Shown piece by piece: positions 26,729-35,630 of a stretch of 64,000 bases of DNA (position 1 is its first letter; each line of letters begins with the position of its first letter). The DNA is from Aeromonas jandaei (lineage in GTDB: Bacteria; Pseudomonadota; Gammaproteobacteria; Enterobacterales; Aeromonadaceae). The DNA is taken from the NCBI RefSeq assembly GCF_037890695.1, contig NZ_CP149571.1:258501-322500 (forward strand), given 5' to 3'. A program made the translations under genes and the position numbers. Below the pieces are notes generated by a model that did not search any database, had not been told where the DNA came from, and saw only the letters and a list, made by a program, of their open reading frames with translations.

Positions 26729-26736
26729 ACATTGAA

Positions 26737-27054
26737 ATGAAAGCTCAACACACCCTCTCCCGCTTAGCTCGTAAATCCGCATTGTCAATCTGTTCTGCGT
26801 TGCTCGTTGGCACATCGCTGATGCCAATGGCAGCCTCTGCATACGATGGCACTATCACTTTCAGCGGAACGATCTATGAGACCCCATGCAATTTTTCTGA
26901 CAGCAGCGTGACCTGCTATTCAGGCTCCAACCAGCAAAGCATGGCTTTGAATAAACTGTGGCAAAGTGGTCAAACCCATCTCCTCAGCAACACCATCAGC
27001 TATAAAGTTGCTGATAGTGGCAGCATGACCATTGTGACTGTCAGCTATCTCTGA
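26737..27054 (+). CDS. Miniature pilin-like exported protein under c-di-GMP riboswitch control
   Basis: A 105-residue protein with a long signal peptide (to about residue 35, ending in AASA). The mature part of about 70 residues begins YDGTITFSGTIYETPCNFS, which copies the start of type-1 pilins (compare GKVTFNGEIINAPCS in the major pilin here), has a second Cys in VTCYSGS and ends ITVVTVSYL-like (IVTVSYL) with a pilin-type last strand and penultimate-region Tyr. It is half the size of a normal pilin; the middle strands are missing. It may be a shortened subunit, an assembly terminator or a decayed pilin. It is divergent from the pilus operon and read from the riboswitch. Confidence 0.75.
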   Translation: MKAQHTLSRLARKSALSICSALLVGTSLMPMAASAYDGTITFSGTIYETPCNFSDSSVTCYSGSNQQSMALNKLWQSGQTHLLSNTISYKVADSGSMTIVTVSYL

Positions 27055-27399
27055 GGGCCCTTCGCGGCATTAGAGGTATGTCGCTGGATTTGCGGCTAAC
27101 AACGGGTCTGCCGCTCTCTAGAACCGGCCAACACCGGGATGAGAGAGCGGAGGTTCATTAAGTCAACAGACTTGGCCTCAAGAACCGGATGTGATGTTGC
27201 TCCCATTTTCGTGATTTCACTCCATACATGAAAATGTCTCATGTGAGCCTTTACTACTGCTGAAGCGCCATCATACCACCCGCCCGAAAAATAAAGCACA
27301 TCTTATTGATTTTTATATTTTTTAAATCACCATTGATATTCTTTTGAATCCCTATAGATTGCCTGTCGGTTACAACGCAGACAATAACAAGGGATAAAA
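27055..27399. other. Intergenic region before the collagenase gene
   Basis: 345 bases with no credible gene. A nested inverted repeat at 27111-27150 (outer arms CCGCTCTCT / AGAGAGCGG, inner CCGG / CCGG) may fold in RNA; it lacks a T run. The last 100 bases are AT-rich and should hold the collagenase promoter. Confidence 0.5.
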
Positions 27400-30148
27400 A
27401 TGAATCGTTCAGGTTCCGGGTGGCTGCTATTGGCAGCACCTCTACTTTTTGCCTCCTCAACACAGGCCAACTACTCCCCCAGCGACTGGCAACAGTACCA
27501 GCTGACCGGGGAGTCGAGCCGGCAACTCGCCGCGCGCATCACCGAGATCACCTACGAGCTCAAGGCTCGCAGCACCAGCGCTCCCTATCAGCAGCTCAGG
27601 GTCTATCGCCGCTTTGACTGGCAGGGGAGCGACCTCGCGGCCCTCGCCGAGCAGCAGTGTGGCGAGCCCCAGCTCAGGGTAGAGTCCGGCTGGCAGATCC
27701 GCTTCGTCCGCTGTGAAGATCGGGTTCCGGCCGGCAAGCTGATCCCCGCCAGCAGCTATGACTTCGGCTATGGCATGAAACAGGGCCGCTGGGAGCAGCT
27801 GGCCGGCACGCCGACCGCCACCCGCCAGGATCGCCTGCCACTCCCCTCTGCGGTGATCCTGGGACAGAGCGAGCGCGAACTGGACCGCTGTGAACTCAAC
27901 GCACAGGGGCGCTGCGCCGAGCCGGAGTGGCACTACCAGCCACAGGATTGGCAACAGCTGCATGTACTGGAAGAGAGCCCCAGCGAACGGGATGGCCGGC
28001 TGGAGCAGATCTTCTTCCGCCTGCAACCGAACCGCGGCTCTCAGGCAGCCGCTCAGGTGAGCGAGATCCACGTCTGGCGCCGTTATCAGTGGCAGCTCGA
28101 TCAGCTCACGCCACAGCAGGAGTGCGACGAACCGCAGGAGCGCAAGGAGGGAACCAATACCATCCGCTATCGCATCTGCCGTCAGGTGATCCCGGCTGGC
28201 AGCAACGTCGCCGTAACCCTCAAGGACAGTGGTTACCAATACTCGATCGCCGGGGCCGAGTGGCAGCCGCTGCCGGAAACCGACGAGTGGCAGGAGAGCC
28301 GGGTACTCAACCGCCCCATCATCCTTGATAGCAAGGAGGAACAACTGGAGTGCCGCCGCGCCAACGGCCGCCCCTGCTCGGAGCCCGAGCAACCCGATAC
28401 GGATCTGCTCGATGCCGACGCAGCCAAGCTGGTGGCCGATGTGAGCGGGCAGAACAGCCCAGCGTGGCAGCCGGACTATGGTCACGACGATGCCAAGCTG
28501 ATGGCGGTGGTGCGCGGCATGCGTGCCCTGCTGGCGGCCAATCAGCCGACCCATCCGGCGATGGACAAGCTGCTCTACTATGTGCGCGCCCACAACTATC
28601 ACGGCGGCATCAAGCAGGAGAGCGATCAGGTTGCCCGCGCACTGTCTGGCGTCATGATTGACCTGCTCAACCACCCCTTGCTGCTGGGCGCAGAACCGCA
28701 GGATCAGGCCGGAACCGTGCTGGAAGCGTGGAGCGTGGCCGCCCAAGGACAGCTGGGACAGGAAGCCTTCCGGCAAAGCGCTGCCCCCATGCTGGCCCAG
28801 CTCAATCAGGCGCTCGGCTATGCAGTGCAACATGCGGCACAGATCAATGGCCACAAGCCCTGGGCTGACGGGCTGTTCGAACTGCTCAATCTGGTCGATC
28901 AGAGCGCATCCTATGGCCAGCAGGCGGACTTCACCGCCACCATGCTGGCGCAGGAGACAGCCATCCGCCAGAGCCTGCGTATGCTCGGCATGAGTGAGCT
29001 GGCACTCTGGAAACAGCGTGACGGTTCACGGGATCTGTTTATCTTCAACAACATCCTCGATGCCCACAGCCGTCTCTATCAGATGATGCGCTACACCAGA
29101 CCGGACGAGGCAAACAGCTATCGCCAGCAGCTCGACCGCGATGTCATCGCCATCATGCGCCAGCACGGGCTGGTTCCGGGAGGTAATCAGCCCGCAGCCC
29201 TGCTGGAAGAGGTCTCCCTCACCCTCTCCAGCTACTACCTCACCTACACGGATCGCACCAGCGAAGCCTGTGTCAGCGGCGAGTTTGCCGGGCTCTGCAC
29301 CCCAATCCGCATGGAGGATATCCTGCCCTTCGAGCACACCTGTTCACCGACCCTGCGCCTGCGCGCCCAGGATCTTACCCAGGCTCAGGCCGAAGGGATC
29401 TGCCGCGAGCTGGGTGAGGAAGAGCAGCATTTCCACCAGCTGATGGAAACCGGCGAACAACCGGTGGCGGATGATCACAACGAGGCACTGGAGCTGGTGA
29501 TCTTCAACTCCTCCGCCGACTGGAGTCGGTACGGCGGCGCCCTCTTTGGCGTCTCCACCGACAATGGCGGCATTTACATCGAGGGAGATCCGGCTCGCCC
29601 CGGCAATCAGGCCCGCTTCTTTGCCTATGAGGCCGAGTGGAAACGCCCCGCCTTCCAGGTGTGGAACCTGCGCCACGAGTATGTTCACTATCTCGACGGC
29701 CGCTTCAACCAGTACGGCAGCTTTGGCCACTATCCCCTCAATCGCACCACCTGGTGGGCCGAGGGGGTGGCGGAGTACATCGCCCATGGCCAGTGCTTTG
29801 CCAGAGGTCTGGACAATGTGAGCAACCGCCCCGCCAACCAGCGGCCGACTCTGGCATCCATCCTGCACCTTGATTACGACCAGGGAGGTGAGATGGTCTA
29901 CTCCTGGTCCGTACACTGTGCACCGCTTCCTCAACGATACCGGTCGCAATGCCAGCTGGCTGGCGATGGCGCAGGCACTGCGCAATCCGGATCGGCAGCA
30001 GGCGCTGAGCGACTTCGAGGCGGAGCTCGACAAGCTGATCGCCAATGACAGCGCAGCCTATCAGGCGTGGCTGAGCCGGGATCTGCTGCCATGGTGGCAA
30101 GCCAACAAGGAGTCGGAAGCCTGCAAGGCCAATGACTCGGCTCACTGA
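27400..30148 (+). CDS. Secreted M9-family collagenase, with an apparent C-terminal frameshift
   Basis: Zinc metalloprotease of the Vibrio/Aeromonas collagenase group. A signal peptide (residues 1-23) is followed by two tandem repeats of about 145 residues (near 25-165 and 182-325), the M9 N-terminal activator region, and the catalytic motif HEYVHYLDGRF (HExxH at 759-763) with Glu in WWAEGVAEY. In the open frame the last 40 residues become unrelated after MVYSWS. An extra G at about 29911 explains this: removing it gives SWSYTVHRFLNDTGRNASWL and runs to a stop at 30148, restoring about 915 residues. A terminator follows directly. Confidence 0.88.
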
Positions 30149-30166
30149 TCCGGGCCTGCAAACGTC

Positions 30167-30197
30167 GAGGGGCTGCCAGCGCAGCCCCTCTTTATAT
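30167..30197 (+). terminator. Terminator after the collagenase gene
   Basis: Ten-base stem GAGGGGCTGC / GCAGCCCCTC with loop CAGC, followed by TTTATAT. It begins 19 bases after the repaired stop codon at 30148, which supports that stop as the true end. Confidence 0.85.
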
Positions 30198-30324
30198 CCG
30201 TGATTTCCTGCGACAAGCCCTGCCCCAATGCGTCCCGCTACTGCTATCAAGCCTGACGCCAACAGCCGAGTTGTAATAGAATGCCGGAAGCCATTCCCAA
30301 TTTCAGACCCAAACCGCATCGCGC

Positions 30325-31110
30325 ATGAAGAAGTTTGCCAAGATCCTCCTCGCCTGCCTGCTGTCACTGCTGGCCCTGATTGCCTCGGTGCTGGCCTATA
30401 GCGAGTGGATCGTCTCGGATGCACGCCACTACACCTTCGACAAGGTGAGCGATGTGCCATACAACCGGGTTGCCGTGGTGCTGGGCACCTCCAAATACCT
30501 CTCGGGCGGTGGCCCCAACCACTACTTCAAATACCGCATCAAGGCGGCGGCCGAGCTCTACAACAATGCCAAGGTGGACTACATCCTGGTCTCCGGCGAC
30601 AACGCTACCCTGCAGTACAACGAACCGCGCCAGATGCGGCGCGCCCTGATCAAGGCGGGGATCCCGGCCTCCGCCATCTACATGGATTTCGCCGGCTTTC
30701 GCACCCTCGACTCTGTGGTCAGAGCCAAAGAGGTGTTCGGTCAGGATCGCTTTACCGTGGTCTCCCAGGGCTTTCACAACGAGCGGGCCATCTTTATTGC
30801 CCGTCACTTTGGCATCGATGCGGTCGGCTTCAACGCCGATGATCCCAGCGCCTATCAGGGCATCCGCACCCGGATCCGCGAGGTGTTTGCCCGGGTGATG
30901 GGGCTGGTCGATCTCTACGTGCTGGACAAGGGGCCCAAGTTTCTCGGCGAACCCGTCCATATCGGTCTGCCGATCCCCTGCCTGTCGCTCAGCACCATCG
31001 GTACCCAGCAGCCCTGCATCAAGCCACCCAAGCCTGCCGAAGAGCCGGCCAAACAGGTTATCGAACTGCCGATTGCCCCCTCAGCAGCCAGTGCCAGCGT
31101 TGCCTCCTGA
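30325..31110 (+). CDS. SanA/YdcF-like protein (DUF218)
   Basis: The 261-residue protein has one N-terminal membrane helix and a DUF218 domain: VAVVLGTSKYLSGGGPNHYFKYR, ILVSGDN, EPRQMRRALIKAGIP, DFAGFRTLDSVVRAKEVFG and VVSQGFHNERAIFIAR. This pattern is that of SanA, which influences the envelope barrier to vancomycin at high temperature in enterobacteria; the chemistry is not known. Relative to SanA it has a C-terminal Pro/Ala-rich tail with two extra Cys. Confidence 0.88.
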   Translation: MKKFAKILLACLLSLLALIASVLAYSEWIVSDARHYTFDKVSDVPYNRVAVVLGTSKYLSGGGPNHYFKYRIKAAAELYNNAKVDYILVSGDNATLQYNEPRQMRRALIKAGIPASAIYMDFAGFRTLDSVVRAKEVFGQDRFTVVSQGFHNERAIFIARHFGIDAVGFNADDPSAYQGIRTRIREVFARVMGLVDLYVLDKGPKFLGEPVHIGLPIPCLSLSTIGTQQPCIKPPKPAEEPAKQVIELPIAPSAASASVAS

Positions 31111-31162
31111 GGGTGACGCTCGATCAGGAAAAACCAGCCTGACCTTCGGATAACCAGTAAAA

Positions 31163-31196
31163 ACAAAACGGCCACCCCATAAGGTGGCCGTTTTCT
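31163..31196. terminator. Bidirectional terminator between sanA-like gene and cheV
   Basis: Stem AAAACGGCCACC / GGTGGCCGTTTT with a six-base loop, T-rich on both sides, between convergent genes. Confidence 0.9.
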
Positions 31197-31212
31197 CTTG
31201 GCTAATCCGCTA

Positions 31213-32241
31213 TCAGATATTGTTGGCGGGCGAAGGGAGCGCTATCCCCAGCAGCATGTGATCCATCATCCCCACCATCCGCCCAATCTCGGGTTTGGTG
31301 ATGGTATCGTTCGCCCCCAGTTGCAGCGCCTTCTGGCGGTTGTCATCGCTCATCAGCGAAGAGAACATCACGATGGGCATCTCCTTGTAGGAGGGGGTCT
31401 CCCGCAACCGCTTGAGCAGGTGCATGCCGTCCATGCGCGGCATCTCCACATCCGTTATCACCGCATTGACGAAGCCGGAGACCGGCATCCTCTCCTCCTG
31501 GGCCAGACGATCGAAATCCGTCATCATCTCCAGCCCCTCTCCCCCATCCTTGGCCGTGATCACGTTATAGCCGGCGGTACGCAGGGTGGTTTCGATCATC
31601 TTGCGGATAAAGGCCGAGTCGTCGACCACCAGAATGGTTTTGCTCTGACGCAGCGCCATCATGCGATCGTCGATGATCACCTTGCGATCCTGAGTGACGT
31701 CGTACTTCTCCATGCTGAGCTCGGGGTTGATGTCGGCGATGATCTTCTCGAAATCGAGGATCATGATGAGGTTGCCATCGCGCCTGACCACGGCCACCAC
31801 ACAGTCGTTCTCCCCAGCCTCCAGAAACTGGCTGGGGGACTCCACATCCTCCCAGGATACCCGGTGAATCCGGCTGACGCTGTCAATCAGAAACCCGTTG
31901 GCCATCTTGTTGAAGTCGGTGACGATCACCACCTTGTGGCTGGGGTCTGGGTTGGTCTTGATGCCGAGCCACCCCGCCAGATCCACCAGCGGGATGAGGC
32001 GATCCCGCAGGGAGAAAACCCCCACCATATGGCGCTGGGCGTTGGGGTAGTCGGTGGTCTCCGGCACCCGGATCACCTCGCGCACCTTGGCGACGTTGAT
32101 CCCGTAGTAGGCGATCTTCTCGCGCCCGTCCGGCAGCTGCTTCTTAAGGTGAAATTCGATGATCTCGAGCTCGTTGGTGCCGCTCTCGGTCAGAATGGAT
32201 TTACGCTCTTCCCCGTCTTTGGCCATCATGGTGACTCTCAT
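31213..32241 (-). CDS. cheV: CheV-type chemotaxis coupling protein (CheW-REC fusion)
   Basis: The 342-residue protein joins an N-terminal CheW domain (about residues 25-180; NVAKVREVIRVPE, FSLRDRLIPLVDLAGWLG) to a C-terminal receiver domain (about 202-330; ILVVDDSAFIRKMIE, phospho-acceptor Asp in AVITDVEMPRMDG, and Lys in ITKPEIG). CheV couples receptors to CheA and tunes signalling by phosphorylation. Starts at 32241, 32229 or 32226 are possible; no RBS decides clearly. It is not next to other chemotaxis genes, as is usual for solitary cheV copies in Vibrio and Aeromonas. Confidence 0.92.
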   Translation of the reverse strand: MRVTMMAKDGEERKSILTESGTNELEIIEFHLKKQLPDGREKIAYYGINVAKVREVIRVPETTDYPNAQRHMVGVFSLRDRLIPLVDLAGWLGIKTNPDPSHKVVIVTDFNKMANGFLIDSVSRIHRVSWEDVESPSQFLEAGENDCVVAVVRRDGNLIMILDFEKIIADINPELSMEKYDVTQDRKVIIDDRMMALRQSKTILVVDDSAFIRKMIETTLRTAGYNVITAKDGGEGLEMMTDFDRLAQEERMPVSGFVNAVITDVEMPRMDGMHLLKRLRETPSYKEMPIVMFSSLMSDDNRQKALQLGANDTITKPEIGRMVGMMDHMLLGIALPSPANNI

Positions 32242-32412
32242 GCTCTGGTTGCGCAGGCAGCACTCCGCTGCGGTTTTCCCTCAGTATAGGAATGGAATTC
32301 GCCCAGCGGCTCGGATCTCGGCAAGATTGCAGCCTTAACCGCTTGATCCCGCAGGCTGGCACGATCGTATCTGCCAATCAGGACAAATCCATGCGCTGAT
32401 AAGGAGCCAGAG

Positions 32413-33132
32413 ATGAGTGAAGGTGTCGTCGTGATTGGCGCTTCTGGCGGTATCGGGGCGGCGCTGGTCGCACACTGGTTGGCGGCGGGTGTCGGGCCAG
32501 TGATTGCTATCAGTCGTCAGCCCGCACCTGCTGGCCTCTCATCACCGGGTCTACACTGGCTATGTTGCGATTACAGCGATGAGCAGATGGTAGCTGCGGT
32601 AGCCCGTATCGCGGAGTTGGCGCCGCGACCCCATCGGGTGGTGATATGCAACGGCATCCTGCATCAGGGGGAGATCCAGCCGGAGAAGCGGCTGGAGGCA
32701 CTCAATCTCGCGGCCATGACCCATCTTTACCAGACCAACGCCTTGCTGCCGCTGCGCTGGATCAGCCAGCTGTTACCGCTGTTTGGCCGCGATCCCTGCA
32801 CTCTGGCCGTTCTCAGCGCCCGGGTCGGCAGCATTGGCGACAACCGGGCTGGCGGCTGGTATGGCTATCGCGCATCCAAGGCCGCCCTCAACATGCTGCT
32901 CAAGTGTGCCGCCATCGAGCTGGCCCGGCGGGCCCCCGGCGTCAAATTGCTGGCCTTCCATCCCGGCACCGTGGATACCCCACTCTCTCGCCCGTTTCAC
33001 GCCAACGTACCGGCGGGAAACGTGCAGAGTCCCGAGCGGGTGGCCGGCCATCTGGTTAACCTGATGAACCGGCTGCAACCGGATGGCGAGCTGAGCTTTC
33101 TCGACTGGCAGGGCAAACCTATCGAGTGGTAG
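32413..33132 (+). CDS. Short-chain dehydrogenase/reductase (CsgA/YciK-like)
   Basis: The 239-residue SDR has the cofactor motif VIGASGGIGAALVAHW at the N terminus and the active site Ser (LAVLSARVGSIGD) with YGYRASKAALNML (YxxxK). It resembles the C-factor group of SDRs; the substrate is unknown. AAGGAG is well placed before the ATG. Its 3' end overlaps the tmcA stop on the other strand by 14 bases. Confidence 0.88.
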   Translation: MSEGVVVIGASGGIGAALVAHWLAAGVGPVIAISRQPAPAGLSSPGLHWLCCDYSDEQMVAAVARIAELAPRPHRVVICNGILHQGEIQPEKRLEALNLAAMTHLYQTNALLPLRWISQLLPLFGRDPCTLAVLSARVGSIGDNRAGGWYGYRASKAALNMLLKCAAIELARRAPGVKLLAFHPGTVDTPLSRPFHANVPAGNVQSPERVAGHLVNLMNRLQPDGELSFLDWQGKPIEW

Positions 33133-35185
33133 GGGAGATCAGGAGACGCGCCAGCAGCGCCCGCAGCGCCTTGATAACGGCGGGCTTGCCCGCCAGTTGC
33201 AACCTCGCAGCCAGCGCCCCCCACTCTGCGTATTGCCAGATTGGGGCAATCAGCAGAGCACGTTCGTCAGGAGTCAGTGAAGCCAACACATCCAGATTGC
33301 GCGCCAGCCACAACTGCAGGCTGGATTGGCTCAGTTCAAACGGCTTGTGATGATGGGCAAAGCACTCAACCTCGTCGCGCTCGAACTCGCCAAGCTTGGG
33401 CGCGGTGACGGTACTGCCTTGCAGGCATTGCCATACCAACTCGGGATCCAATCCATTCAACTCACCCGCCAGCAAGGTCGGCAGCTGGCGTACAAAACGC
33501 TGCTGCCATTGATTCAACTCGATTTCATGCTCGGGTTTCAGCGCTTTGAGCAGCAGGGCTGCGTGGCAGCCGCTGGCGGCATCCCGCTGCAGGCCGATGC
33601 GCAGCACCGCCAGCCCGGCCTTGCGCCAGAAGGGAAGCAGGTCAGCGCTGGCCGAAAAGGCAGAGCCGAGGTAGTCGATGCCAATCTGGCGATAGTGCTC
33701 CTCAAGCTTGCCAAGCAGCAGCAACCCCAACCCGTGGCGATGCAGCTCGGGGTGGATGGCGATACGCATTACCCGGGCGTAGCTGCGCCCCCCCGCCGTT
33801 TTGAAACCGGCGTGGGCCAGCAGCGACTGGGGCAGCAGATGGCCACGCGGACGGCGACGCCCGGCCCAGATCGCCTCGGCAAGTTCAGGGTCTATTTCCC
33901 CTTCCCGCGCTACCAAGGCCACCCCCAGCAGGCTCGCATCCTGCTCCAGCAGATGGATGTCGAGATCCGGGCTCTCCAGCAGGGACCTGAGATCGCTCGG
34001 CGTGGTCTGGTAGTGAGCCAGCACCAGCAGGCCAAACAGCTGGTTGAGCAACGCCTCGTCGCTCGCCAGCACCTCCTGACTGACCAGACGCCAGCTTGGG
34101 CTGGCTGGCGGCAAGGGCGTTGCCACTTCGGCATTGAGGCCGAGCAGGCGGAAAATCAGCGGCTCCAGCGGATCGCGCTCACTCCAGCGAATGGGCTCAG
34201 AGAGTTGGATCTCCTGCCATTCCGGGGTCTGGCTATCGAGCACCCGCTTGAAGCGCAGGTGAAAACCGCGCCCCGTCCCCTCGTAACCGTGCTCGGTGGT
34301 GGCAAACACAATGCGGCTGTGGCGGGCCAGCATGGCTTCAAGCAGCGGGGTCGGAATGGCGGCAGCTTCATCTACCAGCAGCAGATCGGGATTCATCGCC
34401 TCGTGCACCAGCCGATCCGGCGAGCAGTAGCTCAGCCCGATCAGCTGTTCCGGCGTAGTATCTAACCCGCGCGCGGCGTGGACAAACAGGGTCGCCACCG
34501 TCGCCTGCGAGGGAGCCGTCACTACTATGTTCAGCGAGGGTTGCTGGCGCAGCAGCTCGGCGGCAGCCAGCCCCAGCAGCGCACTCTTGCCACGACCGCG
34601 GTCGGCACTCAGCACCAGCGGCCGGCGGCGATGACCGTGCAACACCTTGTGGATGGCGGGCAGCGCCCGCGCCTGATCGCAGCTCAGCCTGCGCTCCGGC
34701 CCAAGCGGTTGCCACGGCAGCGAGCAAACCGGCGGCTCCAGCAAGAGGGCGGGATCCCCCGCCAGCAACCGCACCAGCCGGGCGATAAAGCCGTGAGCGG
34801 CCCGACCGGCCTCCTCCGGCTGCGCCACCAGCCGAATCCGATCGGGATCCGGCCATGAAGGCCACTGTGCTCTGGGCGGCGTTAGCAGCAACAGCAAGCC
34901 ACCGGCGCGCAGAGTGCCCGCCAACGCCCCGAAGGCATCGGGATGAAAGCCGCTGAAGGCGTTGAACACCAGCGTGTCGCACTCCTGACCGAGCCGCTGC
35001 AGCGCCTTGGCGGCAGGTTGCGGGGCATAGCACTCGGGCCCCGCCCCCAGCCAGAAGACGGTCTCGCCGAGCAGGGATTGGGCGCGGGCAATGCAGTCGG
35101 CCTCCTCCCCCTCCAACCAGATCAGGCGCCGCTCGCCGGCGCGGGCCAGCGCCTCGCGCAGGCTGTTGAGCTCAGGCGGCGTCAT
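33119..35185 (-). CDS. tmcA: tRNA(Met) cytidine acetyltransferase TmcA
   Basis: RNA-dependent enzyme that makes N4-acetylcytidine at the wobble position 34 of elongator tRNA-Met, using acetyl-CoA and ATP/GTP. The helicase-like domain shows Walker A ADRGRGKSALLG and Walker B LLLVDEAAAIPTPLL; the GNAT domain follows (YARVMRIAIHPELHRHGLGLLLL). 688 residues against 671 in E. coli. Its ATG overlaps the stop of the HlyU-like gene by four bases (ATGA), so the two are translationally coupled. Confidence 0.95.
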   Translation of the reverse strand: MTPPELNSLREALARAGERRLIWLEGEEADCIARAQSLLGETVFWLGAGPECYAPQPAAKALQRLGQECDTLVFNAFSGFHPDAFGALAGTLRAGGLLLLLTPPRAQWPSWPDPDRIRLVAQPEEAGRAAHGFIARLVRLLAGDPALLLEPPVCSLPWQPLGPERRLSCDQARALPAIHKVLHGHRRRPLVLSADRGRGKSALLGLAAAELLRQQPSLNIVVTAPSQATVATLFVHAARGLDTTPEQLIGLSYCSPDRLVHEAMNPDLLLVDEAAAIPTPLLEAMLARHSRIVFATTEHGYEGTGRGFHLRFKRVLDSQTPEWQEIQLSEPIRWSERDPLEPLIFRLLGLNAEVATPLPPASPSWRLVSQEVLASDEALLNQLFGLLVLAHYQTTPSDLRSLLESPDLDIHLLEQDASLLGVALVAREGEIDPELAEAIWAGRRRPRGHLLPQSLLAHAGFKTAGGRSYARVMRIAIHPELHRHGLGLLLLGKLEEHYRQIGIDYLGSAFSASADLLPFWRKAGLAVLRIGLQRDAASGCHAALLLKALKPEHEIELNQWQQRFVRQLPTLLAGELNGLDPELVWQCLQGSTVTAPKLGEFERDEVECFAHHHKPFELSQSSLQLWLARNLDVLASLTPDERALLIAPIWQYAEWGALAARLQLAGKPAVIKALRALLARLLISPTTR

Positions 35186-35493
35186 GAAGCCTGGCTGTCA
35201 GCCGGTTTGCGGGGCTCGAACATGCGCTCCCCCATCTGATCGATAAAGGTGTGGGCCTTCTGCACCATGAAGCGCTCGGCATCGGCCGGGTTGGCAAACA
35301 GATCGGAGCGGATAAAGCGGTGGGTTTGCAGCACGCCGTCCACCTCTTTGGTGATGCGGCCTGCCAGCCGGTACTGGCCACCTTCGGCCATGGGTTCCGG
35401 ATAGATGAGATAGCCGGCATATTCGGTGGGGGTGGCCTCCGCAGCCTTGGCTGGCTCGCCCCCGAACAGGGCGCTGAACAGTTTCTTGAGCAT
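35182..35493 (-). CDS. HlyU-family protein
   Basis: A 103-residue protein starting MLKKLFSALFGG. The segment EYAGYLIYPEPMAEGGQYRLAGRI...THRFIRSDLFANPADAERFMVQKA is the HlyU family (PF10115) core. The name comes from an older annotation of Vibrio proteins; this family differs from the ArsR-type HlyU and no DNA-binding motif is visible, so a regulatory role should not be assumed. It is upstream of and coupled to tmcA. Confidence 0.85.
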   Translation of the reverse strand: MLKKLFSALFGGEPAKAAEATPTEYAGYLIYPEPMAEGGQYRLAGRITKEVDGVLQTHRFIRSDLFANPADAERFMVQKAHTFIDQMGERMFEPRKPADSQAS

Positions 35494-35576
35494 GATGGTT
35501 CCCTCTGTATCAGGGCATTCTCCCCAAGGGGGTGACAAGTGGCAAGCGGGGGATCTTATTACCAATGGTTATTTGC

Positions 35577-35597
35577 ATTGCGAACCACTCTCATTTA
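35577..35597. promoter_or_regulatory. Candidate Fur box upstream of bfd
   Basis: The stretch starting ATTGCGAACCACTCTCATT agrees with the 19-base Fur consensus at about 12 positions, best at its right half. It lies 35 bases before bfd, a gene repressed by Fur-iron in other gammaproteobacteria. Confidence 0.45.
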
Positions 35598-35630
35598 GAT
35601 TTCACTCAATTTCAGATGAGGTAATCCACC

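Noticed and set aside
25520..26736. Invertible promoter element like fimS
   Set aside because: I found no pair of matching inverted repeats bounding a segment and no tyrosine recombinase gene nearby. Length variation of the octamer array is the better explanation.
26528..26736. A 70-residue frame covering the riboswitch
   Set aside because: The region folds as a GEMM-I aptamer; the frame has no RBS and runs into the real gene.
27457..28854. 465-residue frame opposite the collagenase gene
   Set aside because: Leu/Ala-rich shadow of GC-rich codons; no signal or RBS, and the sense strand encodes a recognisable enzyme.
31198..32289. 363-residue frame opposite cheV
   Set aside because: His/Asp-rich antisense of a conserved CheW-REC protein.
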